DNA of 64,000 nucleotides, from positions 1 through 64,000 of the forward strand of contig JAOTTP010000007.1 of NCBI GenBank assembly GCA_029864405.1, written 5' to 3'. Positions 55,884 through 63,379 of this stretch are shown here, piece after piece. The first letter of the stretch is position 1. Each line of letters opens with the position of its first letter. Both the position numbers and the translations under genes were made by a program. The DNA comes from Nitrospirota bacterium. GTDB lineage: Bacteria; Nitrospirota; Nitrospiria; Nitrospirales; UBA8639. The notes under the pieces are model-generated. The model was not told the origin of the DNA and did not search any database. It worked only from the letters and a program-made list of their open reading frames with translations.

Positions 55884-56801
55884 TTATGAGGATTGAAAAG
55901 TCTCAGTAGGAGGATCTTTTGCGCACCGGAATCCGACACTCGCATCGCTCCTCCACATTATAGCTGAAAAACGCTTGGTGACCCTGGCGCCTATACGAGA
56001 CTCACGCCATGACCCTCCACGAATGACTTTATTCTTATCTTCGTCTTTCGGACCAGGGGGATCCCGATATGGCGCTTGCTGATAATAGTCAGGGGAATAA
56101 CTATCCATGACCCACTCGGCCACATTGCCGGTAGCATCATAGAGCCCAAATGGGCTTCTCCCTACCTCGAAGGATCCCACGGGAGCTAAATACTGAAAGC
56201 CATCCTCCTCCCCGTCCACATTGGCAAACTGATATTCGAACTTATCACCCCAAGGATACCGCCGTTTCCCCTCTCCCCGTGCCGCTTTTTCCCACTCCGC
56301 TTCGGTCGGCAACCGCTTACCAGCCCACCGACAATACCCAAACGCGTCGTTCCAGGTCACAGCCACCACCGGATAATCCAGACCGACCAACTTGGCGACA
56401 TCATCTTCAAAGACCGGCACCTTAGGCTTGTCGCGTTTCGTCATCTTGATGTACCGCTCATAATCAGCCTGCGTCACTTCTTTCAGATCGATGTAAAACG
56501 TTTGGAGATATACCGGATGCGATGGCCCCTCATCGGGATCCCCATCGCCAATGCCCATGGTAAATGGCCCTTCAGGAATTTCGACCATTTTCCGATCATC
56601 ATCCCCGACAAGCGTTTTATACATAGAAAAATCTTGCGTGGGCATCGGCTGTAACACCCGGACTTTGGCCGATTGGCCAGCCGACAACTCTTCCAACTCT
56701 TTTTTCCCTTTATATGACATAAAAACCATCATCACGATCATCATGATGAAAGAGCCGAAGACAAACAGAATGGCCCCGATGAGGACCCGTTGATTTTCCA
56801 T
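55884..56801 (-). CDS. FGE/SUMF1-fold protein, membrane-anchored (paralogue)
   Basis: 305 residues: anchor helix (about 8-28) then the FGE fold with M-V-E-I-P-E-G-P-F-T-M-G, V-T-W-N-D-A-F-G-Y-C-R-W-A-G-K-R-L-P-T-E-A-E-W-E-K-A-A-R and G-N-V-A-E-W-V-M-D. At the active-site position the sequence reads R-G-G-S-W-R-E-S-R-I-G-A, again without the two cysteines. Paralogous to and cotranscribed with the gene at 54923-55798. Likely same topology: cytoplasmic N-terminus, periplasmic domain. Confidence 0.85.
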   Translation of the reverse strand: MENQRVLIGAILFVFGSFIMMIVMMVFMSYKGKKELEELSAGQSAKVRVLQPMPTQDFSMYKTLVGDDDRKMVEIPEGPFTMGIGDGDPDEGPSHPVYLQTFYIDLKEVTQADYERYIKMTKRDKPKVPVFEDDVAKLVGLDYPVVAVTWNDAFGYCRWAGKRLPTEAEWEKAARGEGKRRYPWGDKFEYQFANVDGEEDGFQYLAPVGSFEVGRSPFGLYDATGNVAEWVMDSYSPDYYQQAPYRDPPGPKDEDKNKVIRGGSWRESRIGARVTKRFSAIMWRSDASVGFRCAKDPPTETFQSS

Positions 56802-56860
56802 GACTACTTTGCCTCTCGCTTCGACACACGCATCACGATATTTTAGAGTGATTGCCGTTA

Positions 56861-57223
56861 TTAATGCCCATGATGCTTCACGTCTGACTCAGGAAGAGAC
56901 TGAGTACGTTGTTGCCACGTTTCCATAAGCATCGAAATCCAAATTCCCAAAAATCCACCCATCGCCGCCCCTGAAGCGGCGCCAACCGTCACCGATTCCG
57001 CTCCACCCAACCCCAAGGCCAACAATCCGCCTAAAATAGTGCCGACAAAGATGCTTAAAAAAAACCCTCGGCCACCAAAAAATCCTACCCCGGCGCCAAG
57101 AATGGCTCCCAATGCTAACGCGACAGGAAGCCACCCGTCTCCCATAAAGACTCCGATCAACAGGCCTACTGTGCCTAATCCTAGGATACCCAAGAGGACA
57201 TCAAAAATTTTCGATGGAGTCAC
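56861..57223 (-). CDS. Glycine-zipper membrane protein
   Basis: 120 residues, almost entirely hydrophobic and Gly-rich with repeated G-x3-G (G-A-I-L-G-A-G-V-G-F-F-G-G-R-G-F-F, G-A-A-S-G-A-A-M-G-G-F-L-G). Three or four helices. GTG start behind GAGGAGCG. Function unknown; lies 9 bp downstream of the DUF3047 gene and 60 bp upstream of the FGE-fold genes. Confidence 0.75.
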   Translation of the reverse strand: MTPSKIFDVLLGILGLGTVGLLIGVFMGDGWLPVALALGAILGAGVGFFGGRGFFLSIFVGTILGGLLALGLGGAESVTVGAASGAAMGGFLGIWISMLMETWQQRTQSLPESDVKHHGH

Positions 57224-57232
57224 CTTCGCTCC

Positions 57233-57964
57233 TCATTCCCGTCCAACATCACTTTGGGAAGAATCAGACTGTACCTGAATGGAGCCAAAGTCCACTTCCA
57301 CCCCTGGTCCCCCTAATAAGGAAATGCCCCAGGCATGTGGTGCCGGTTCATGGTCATGAATCTTTAGGAAATCTTTATACACATTCACCCGCTCCTCTAC
57401 CCACTCCCCAAGAGATTGAGTCCCGCTACGAATAATAATTTCTGTGGAGCTAAACATGCCTCCCTCTTTAACTGTGCCTACAGGAAGTGTTGCACTCCAC
57501 ACGTATTTCGTGTTCACCGGAATAAACATCAAGTCGACATCCAGGGACGGATAAATTGCGGCCAGAAAATCGGCATTATCGGGAACATGCTGTATTCGCC
57601 AACGCCAGGTCAGGATAGGGTGTTGCTTCGGATCCCACGTCATGCGTTTGGTATACACCCGTTGATTGGCGCTCTTCGCCGATAGAAAAAAACCCCCATC
57701 CTCCTCTTGAATCCTATAGGTTTCATGGGCTGTGACCGTACTCCGCTGCGCCTCCCATCCCTCAGGAAATCCTTTGGCATCAGGATGCTGGAAGTCCTCC
57801 AACACCATCGGACTACCGGAAGCCCTTGTGCTTGGGACCTCTTGGGCACACACGACACCATTCCCACTCACGACGATGCCCAATATCAAGCATGCCCAAA
57901 TAGGCCTTACCCTGTTTCGCTTCGCACACTCTATCCTATTATGTTCTCTACGACAGACTCTCAT
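57233..57964 (-). CDS. DUF3047-family exported protein
   Basis: 243 residues from the ATG at 57964, which overlaps the TAA of the bd-like oxidase gene by one base (TAATG), a coupling signal. Signal segment (about 20-41), then a beta-sandwich with P-I-L-T-W-R-W-R-I, S-L-D-V-D-L-M-F-I and the tail R-V-N-V-Y-K-D-F-L...H-A-W-G-I-S-L-L-G, which I recognise as DUF3047. Biochemical function not known. Confidence 0.8.
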   Translation of the reverse strand: MRVCRREHNRIECAKRNRVRPIWACLILGIVVSGNGVVCAQEVPSTRASGSPMVLEDFQHPDAKGFPEGWEAQRSTVTAHETYRIQEEDGGFFLSAKSANQRVYTKRMTWDPKQHPILTWRWRIQHVPDNADFLAAIYPSLDVDLMFIPVNTKYVWSATLPVGTVKEGGMFSSTEIIIRSGTQSLGEWVEERVNVYKDFLKIHDHEPAPHAWGISLLGGPGVEVDFGSIQVQSDSSQSDVGRE

Positions 57965-59832
57965 TACGCGGATTCCTCTTCTGAAAGAACCTGAACCACC
58001 GGAGAAGGCCGTGCTAATGCAGCCGTTCGCCGCTCGACCACTCGTTGATCCCATCGACTAAGCCAAAACACAAAAAACACCGCTGACCAAAATACAATCA
58101 TATTGACGGTCACCATTTTCGCGGCAAATCCCAACGAAGGGGTAAACGCCCACGAAGAACGATCAGGCATAAGTTCTGAAATATGCCACTCCAATCGACC
58201 AGCAGATCGGATATACCCCATCAATCCCATTACCCACGAAAACGCGGCAGCCACGACAAACAATGCCAGTATCCCACGCGGGGTAATTTGGCCCCAATGA
58301 ACCGGCCCGGTCATGTGAGCGCCCTTCAACAACCATCGGTTGAACCATAATCCCCCAACGACTATGGTGGCTGTCGTCATTCCTTGAGGCAAAGAAAGCC
58401 CCACTCGAACATTGGCCGGAATATAAAATCCGTAAATAGCCAACCACACAATGTTCGCAATTCCCATGAAAAATAACGACAGGAGAAAAACATTACCCAC
58501 TGTTGCCCATCGTACAACCATCACTCGATTGGCTCGTCGATATAGGACATAGCTCAACGCGGTTAAACAGATCATCACGTTGATGGCACCGTTCTTCGCG
58601 GACATCACACCAAATTGACCGATGACCGGATGCTGCGCCGCACCCATCGCTTTCATCTCTCCTGCACTCATCGCAATGGTGTGCGGCGTAAACCACACGA
58701 GAAAACACACCATCAAGGCAAAAAGGATCGCCTTAAAATACGGATGATAGCGTTCGCCACCTTGAAGGCGAGCCAATGATTGCCAGATATAATAATTAAT
58801 CCCCAAAAATAAGACCCCAACCATGATAGCTTGGAGCACAAACAACCACGACAGCATGCCTCCCATCATCGTGATGCCCATATGCTGTCTAAACTCAAAC
58901 ACCGCTCGCATCAACCAATATCCAGCAAGTGGCATGGGGAGCAAGGCGCACACCATGACCACAATAAACACATGGCCCACCCAATCATAATACGCCCGGT
59001 CTTCCAAGGTTTTTGCCATGAAAAACCGGTAGGCCGCGTAGGCGACAACCACCGCCCCGCCAGACATGATATCCGCCAAAAAACGATGTGCATTCAGCGG
59101 ATTCCATAAGGGAGAATGCAAAAGATGCCACACATTACCTAAAAAATGCCCTTGGCCATCCACGCCGGACGGGGCCATCATGAATGAAGCCCACGAATTC
59201 GCTAACAACAACAAAATCACTCCGGTTCCATTTGAAAGCACGCCAAGCGTCATATGCATCCACTTCCTTGACGGGGTTTTCATAAAATTCCAGGTGTAGT
59301 AATACAGAGCTAACAGGAAGGCTTCGCTCACAAACACCGCAGCATACACCGGCATCACCGGCTTAAAGGTCGCCCCCATATAGCTCATAAACCCTGGGTA
59401 CAGGGTCACAAAGGTCACGAGCATGAGCGTGCCCAACAAGGCGGTAATGGACATCGATAACAACCCGACGCGTAGAATATCACGGGCCAATCCATCGAAC
59501 TTTTGCTGAGATCCCTGTTGCTTACGTGTAAATCCCAAAAACTCTAACAACAGACTAAACAAGGGAAGGGATAAGACAAAGCCGCCAAAATACGTGTGCT
59601 GTTGGGTTACAAACCACACGACCAACCGGTTATCGATCAGAGGAAAAATGGAATAGCCCTCAACGCTTTCTTCCGCGGCCGGCCCTTCAATGGTTCCTGA
59701 AGTTTGGTAGAAAATATCCTGGCTTCTCTCTCCGTCATTCAACGGAAAAATCTCGGAATCCGCACCCAACGCGATTCCAGCCTGAAGCAGAAAGGCGACC
59801 ACCACACCCAATAATGGCGCTATACGTGGCAT
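57964..59832 (-). CDS. Cytochrome bd-like oxidase subunit I, second copy
   Basis: 622 residues; the ATG at 59832 is preferred to the preceding TTG. Signal peptide (about 1-24, A-L-G-A-D), then 13-14 helices collinear with the protein at 52264-54231. Shared positions: Q-Q-H-T-Y-F-G-G, K-W-M-H, G-N-V-W-H-L-L-H, N-P-L-N-A-H-R-F, T-P-H-T-I-A-M, Q-H-P-V-I-G-Q-F-G-V-M-S-A-K-N-G. It lacks the longer N-terminal linker of the first copy and has no GRQPW loop. No cytochrome c gene accompanies it; instead DUF420, PCP_red and polytopic proteins precede it. Electron donor unknown. Confidence 0.85.
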   Translation of the reverse strand: MPRIAPLLGVVVAFLLQAGIALGADSEIFPLNDGERSQDIFYQTSGTIEGPAAEESVEGYSIFPLIDNRLVVWFVTQQHTYFGGFVLSLPLFSLLLEFLGFTRKQQGSQQKFDGLARDILRVGLLSMSITALLGTLMLVTFVTLYPGFMSYMGATFKPVMPVYAAVFVSEAFLLALYYYTWNFMKTPSRKWMHMTLGVLSNGTGVILLLLANSWASFMMAPSGVDGQGHFLGNVWHLLHSPLWNPLNAHRFLADIMSGGAVVVAYAAYRFFMAKTLEDRAYYDWVGHVFIVVMVCALLPMPLAGYWLMRAVFEFRQHMGITMMGGMLSWLFVLQAIMVGVLFLGINYYIWQSLARLQGGERYHPYFKAILFALMVCFLVWFTPHTIAMSAGEMKAMGAAQHPVIGQFGVMSAKNGAINVMICLTALSYVLYRRANRVMVVRWATVGNVFLLSLFFMGIANIVWLAIYGFYIPANVRVGLSLPQGMTTATIVVGGLWFNRWLLKGAHMTGPVHWGQITPRGILALFVVAAAFSWVMGLMGYIRSAGRLEWHISELMPDRSSWAFTPSLGFAAKMVTVNMIVFWSAVFFVFWLSRWDQRVVERRTAALARPSPVVQVLSEEESA

Positions 59833-59836
59833 CAAT

Positions 59837-60913
59837 TCAATTCACCAAATCGACGTGCCCGACTTTGGCCTCAGCGAGAGAAGGAAGAGGCACAGTGGCT
59901 TTTGATTTTTGGAGAATTCCCATTACGAATGGACAACGTTGCAGGGATTCCGGAATAACGACGAGATGCTCTTCATAGGATTTACGCCAGCCCAGAAAGA
60001 GTGTATACGTTGTCATCAACGTGGCAGTGCAAGCCGCCATGGCCACAAATCCTGCCTGAGGGATCACCTCCACCCGGAACACAAACGCCGTCAATCCCAT
60101 AAGCACCAAATAATAGGTGGCAGAAAAGGTTAAACTGGGCCACACCCAAAACCACAGAGAGGAAAGCCAGGTCCTTGGCTTGCGCCCTTTCGTATGTTGA
60201 GCATATAACGCTTCCCCGCTAAAAAACGACCTCAACCCTATGGATGCAACAATAACGGGAACGAGTAATGATTGAATCATTGGTTGCAGTTCGATCGATC
60301 CCACCCGGAATAAGAGCCATGAACCGGCCATCCCTAAAAGGAAAGCCAAGGCTCCCCATTTCAATACGACCGCCATCTCCCGAGGAATCCATTTTCGGAA
60401 GACCTCTCCGTCAGGAAACGTGGGGACCACCACTCCTTCCTGCTGGGTCAATCGTTGCACATGACCAATTTCAAAGGCATCCCGGGTCACGGAGGTGCAT
60501 GAAATAATAATCGCCATCATGGCTGGACCTTCAGGGTGGAGCAGGAAATCATACCCGACAAACACTTGAAGAATCGCCAAAACCAAGAGGGATAATTGGA
60601 TCCCATAGACCAGACCAATCCATCCCACCAACCACACCCACCGCTGAACCCCATCCTGGCGCCAGGATTCCCTGAGAGTGACCCCACGCCCCTGTCGATA
60701 GGCCCAGATGGCAGCGAGCATTGAGATACACCCACTGAGTCCCAGCAGCACCAAGGGATCGGAAAGCGGCAAGACCTGCTTCAGAAGACGGTAAATCCCA
60801 AAAGCCACCAGACCGGGAGCCAGCATTACCAAACGTTTGCGCTTACGGACAGGTGGATCCGTCACAAACGCATTCAACTGTGGCAAGACTCGTAGGGACA
60901 GTCGATGCAACAT
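59837..60913 (-). CDS. Polytopic membrane protein upstream of bd-like oxidase
   Basis: 358 residues with about 8 hydrophobic helices. Not recognised. A cytosolic-looking loop (about 140-170, R-D-A-F-E-I-G-H-V-Q-R-L) lies mid-protein; a cluster of aromatic residues (W-L-S-S-L-W-F-W-V-W-P-S) is conspicuous near the C-terminal third. Stop TGA is 4 bp before the oxidase ATG, so the two are surely coupled and the product may be a second subunit or assembly factor. Confidence 0.75.
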   Translation of the reverse strand: MLHRLSLRVLPQLNAFVTDPPVRKRKRLVMLAPGLVAFGIYRLLKQVLPLSDPLVLLGLSGCISMLAAIWAYRQGRGVTLRESWRQDGVQRWVWLVGWIGLVYGIQLSLLVLAILQVFVGYDFLLHPEGPAMMAIIISCTSVTRDAFEIGHVQRLTQQEGVVVPTFPDGEVFRKWIPREMAVVLKWGALAFLLGMAGSWLLFRVGSIELQPMIQSLLVPVIVASIGLRSFFSGEALYAQHTKGRKPRTWLSSLWFWVWPSLTFSATYYLVLMGLTAFVFRVEVIPQAGFVAMAACTATLMTTYTLFLGWRKSYEEHLVVIPESLQRCPFVMGILQKSKATVPLPSLAEAKVGHVDLVN

Positions 60914-60979
60914 TCCGTTACTCGCTTCGAGGAAATTCCCAGAGTTTGATTGTTTGCGCCGATTCGCTCACAAGGAGTT

Positions 60980-61459
60980 TCATGTGCGCCCGGTCGCCAT
61001 ACCAAAGTAGCGGGCTTTAACCTCTTCCATCAAGGCAACCGTGACCACAGGCATCCCGCGATCCAGAGCCGTACGTTCCAACTCAATCCTAGCCATCGCC
61101 CGGATTCCGGACGGCACATTGTCTATACGACGCTCTGCGTCTGGACTCCACTCCACCATCCCCTTATTCCGCGCCGACCCAACACGCGCAAACGTCACAA
61201 CCCTTTGCGCCCTGCTAGAAACAAACCCCTCCACCTCTTCACACACGAGAGGAACTAAATAGGGGGGAAGCCGGCTTAATTGATACAAGGCCTCATCCGT
61301 CCATAGGGTGTGAGGAACCATCGGATCCAATTCTTTGGCACTCCCCTCTGCCCCAAGAGAAAATCCACACTGATCGCAATGAAATTTCGCAAACACAGAA
61401 TCGGAGGGTAACTCTTCAATATCAGTGATCCGCAAGGAATGGTGACAACCACATTGCAT
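60980..61459 (-). CDS. Zinc-ribbon protein with two PCP_red domains
   Basis: 159 residues from the ATG at 61459 (a TTG at 61474 would overlap the upstream stop). Zinc-ribbon-like C-G-C and C-D-Q-C-G near the N-terminus, then two copies of a short PCP_red-like helical domain, best seen in W-S-P-D-A-E-R-R-I-D-N-V-P-S-G-I-R and A-L-D-R-G-M-P-V-V-T-V-A-L-M-E-E-V. The domain is named from the C-terminus of the light-independent protochlorophyllide reductase B subunit, but standalone forms occur in non-phototrophs. Not a pigment enzyme; cytoplasmic, role unknown. Confidence 0.75.
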   Translation of the reverse strand: MQCGCHHSLRITDIEELPSDSVFAKFHCDQCGFSLGAEGSAKELDPMVPHTLWTDEALYQLSRLPPYLVPLVCEEVEGFVSSRAQRVVTFARVGSARNKGMVEWSPDAERRIDNVPSGIRAMARIELERTALDRGMPVVTVALMEEVKARYFGMATGRT

Positions 61460-61466
61460 GAACGGC

Positions 61467-62192
61467 CTACCCAATTTTTCCCGGATAGAGGATGTAGAGC
61501 ATAGTATACGTAAACGTTCCGGTCACAAACAGCACACAATAGATCACCATGGTGAATCTTCCGAGTACCCGATGTCGTCTGGCCCCATTGGGCCAAATCC
61601 GCTGAATAGCTATTTCAATGCCAAACACCATCGCGATGAGAATAATAAGACCAAGATACACACTGAATTTCCCCATGGAAAATCCAGACGTCATTACCCG
61701 TGACAGAAAAAACAAGAGGACAACAGTGGTAATCCCTCCCAGGATCGTCACAATACGTCGTCCAGAAGTCTTCAAAATGGCTTCCTTCAAGACTCGCTTC
61801 CCTTCCACGAAGGTTTGTGACCGAAATCCCAACACCATCATATAAATGGCCATGACGAGACCGGTTACCACCAAGAGAATATGAAGGGTCAAGACAGGGA
61901 CAAATACCTGATCGTATAACCATTGAGGACCGCCAAAGCCTTCCTTTCCCTCAAAAGCCAGGACGCCAAGATTGCGAAACAAATAATAACTGATAAAGAA
62001 GGCGAGCATGGCAATCATCCCACCGAACATCAGCCAATGGTGATGATCGGTTTTATGCTGTCTCGCCTGGATCCATCCGACAATAAACAATGTCGTAAAG
62101 AACGTCGCCATCAGTTGGCTCACATCGGCTCCAACCGTGGCATGGGTCCCGAAAAATCCTGGTGCTCTCAGCCATACTGCCATTTCATCCAT
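61467..62192 (-). CDS. DUF420-like membrane protein
   Basis: 241 residues with six hydrophobic helices. Conserved polar residues H-K-T-D-H-H-H-W-L-M-F-G-G and T-L-H-I-L-L-V-V, plus R-R-H-R-V-L-G-R-F-T at the last helix, match DUF420/YozB-type proteins, which elsewhere accompany oxidase genes. Several histidines could bind haem or copper, not demonstrated. Upstream of the PCP_red gene (7 bp) in the second oxidase module. Confidence 0.8.
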   Translation of the reverse strand: MDEMAVWLRAPGFFGTHATVGADVSQLMATFFTTLFIVGWIQARQHKTDHHHWLMFGGMIAMLAFFISYYLFRNLGVLAFEGKEGFGGPQWLYDQVFVPVLTLHILLVVTGLVMAIYMMVLGFRSQTFVEGKRVLKEAILKTSGRRIVTILGGITTVVLLFFLSRVMTSGFSMGKFSVYLGLIILIAMVFGIEIAIQRIWPNGARRHRVLGRFTMVIYCVLFVTGTFTYTMLYILYPGKIG

Positions 62193-62214
62193 AAGTGAGT
62201 GCCATGCCCTTCTG

Positions 62215-63192
62215 TTATTTCGTGCCTTGAATCATGGCACGCGGTTCTAATTCTTCTACTATTCGAAACCCGGCTTGTTCCATCCATTGGCGACTTTCTT
62301 GAATCGTAAAGCACTCGCCACATTCTGTGTTCACCAGAATATGGACGGCAAAGGCTGTCGTCCAGGCCGGACTCGTTTTAGCAGGATCTAAAAACCGGTC
62401 TTTAATGATCAGTCGTCCGCCCTCATTCAAAGACTCATAGACTTTCTTCACCAATGCCGCATTGGCCCTGCCATCCTGGTAATGCAAAATATCCGACATG
62501 AGGGCAAGATCATAAGGCCCCTCAAAGGCATCAACATGAAAGTTGCCGCCTTGCAAATGGATACGATCCGCTAAGCCCGCGCGTTCTACATGTTGCTTGG
62601 TCATCTTTAAGGTTTGCGGGAGATCAAAAACGGTGGCAGACAACCCGGGATGTTCCACGCAAAAGGCAATGGCATTGGTTCCCGCCCCACCACCAATATC
62701 CAGCAACCGCTTGGCTCCATGAAGTGGGACCCGTTCCGCTAATCCCTGCCCGCTTCCTTGCCCGATCCGATCTAATACGGTAAGCACATGGGCCCCCAGT
62801 TCTGGATTCGTTTCAAAAACATGTTGGGTCACGGGTGACCGTCCGGTTCTCACGGTCTGTTCCAACTGCCCCCAATGACTCCATTCAGCGTCATGCAACA
62901 GTAATAAATGGCCTACATAGTCGGAGCCGGATTGTACCAGATATCGATCAGCCACAGGGGTATTGGTATACAGCTTCTCTTCTTTCGTTAAAACACGCAT
63001 CGCCACTAAGGCGTTCATGACCAACTCCAAGGCCCGTGGGTTGAGCTTCCGGGCATCGGCGACCTCATTGACCGTGAGGGACTGTCCCTTGAGTGCGGTA
63101 AAGAGATCAAGCTTAACAGCGGTGAGGAGAATCTTGGTTTCCCAGTAGTATCCTATCTGAAAAATATCTGCGAGAGATGATTCGCGAGTCAC
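62215..63192 (-). CDS. SAM-dependent O-methyltransferase-like protein
   Basis: 325 residues from GTG 63192, preferred to TTG 63270 because TTTGAGGCC precedes it. N-terminal winged-helix dimerisation domain (L-T-V-N-E-V-A-D-A-R-K-L-N-P-R-A-L-E-L-V-M-N-A-L), then the SAM fold with L-L-D-I-G-G-G-A-G-T-N-A-I (motif I), V-F-D-L-P and D-I-L-H-Y-Q-D-G. This is the plant-COMT / bacterial hydroxyneurosporene-methyltransferase type. Substrate unknown. It starts the second oxidase module after a strong terminator. Confidence 0.85.
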   Translation of the reverse strand: MTRESSLADIFQIGYYWETKILLTAVKLDLFTALKGQSLTVNEVADARKLNPRALELVMNALVAMRVLTKEEKLYTNTPVADRYLVQSGSDYVGHLLLLHDAEWSHWGQLEQTVRTGRSPVTQHVFETNPELGAHVLTVLDRIGQGSGQGLAERVPLHGAKRLLDIGGGAGTNAIAFCVEHPGLSATVFDLPQTLKMTKQHVERAGLADRIHLQGGNFHVDAFEGPYDLALMSDILHYQDGRANAALVKKVYESLNEGGRLIIKDRFLDPAKTSPAWTTAFAVHILVNTECGECFTIQESRQWMEQAGFRIVEELEPRAMIQGTK

Positions 63193-63308
63193 ACGGGGCC
63201 TCAAACTCAAAATCCAACATGAAAAATCATTTTCGATGTCGATCTTAACGGGGTCATTTTGCGAGGTCAAATGCTTACCGATCAGGGAAATTGTCGAAGC
63301 TTCTCCAC

Positions 63309-63347
63309 AAAAAACAAGGGCAACTAGCCCATGGCTAGTTGCCCTTG
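63309..63347 (-). terminator. Strong intrinsic terminator of the rightmost gene
   Basis: Perfect 15-bp stem 63315-63329 / 63333-63347 (CAAGGGCAACTAGCC / GGCTAGTTGCCCTTG) with a 3-base loop, followed on the minus strand by T6. Lies 33 bp after the stop at 63380. Confidence 0.95.
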
Positions 63348-63379
63348 ACAGAAGAGCTATGCCCCCAATCGAAGGAGAC

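Noticed and set aside
54923-56801. Sulfatase-maturation function for the FGE-fold pair
   Set aside because: Catalytic cysteines are missing and no sulfatase gene is in the window.
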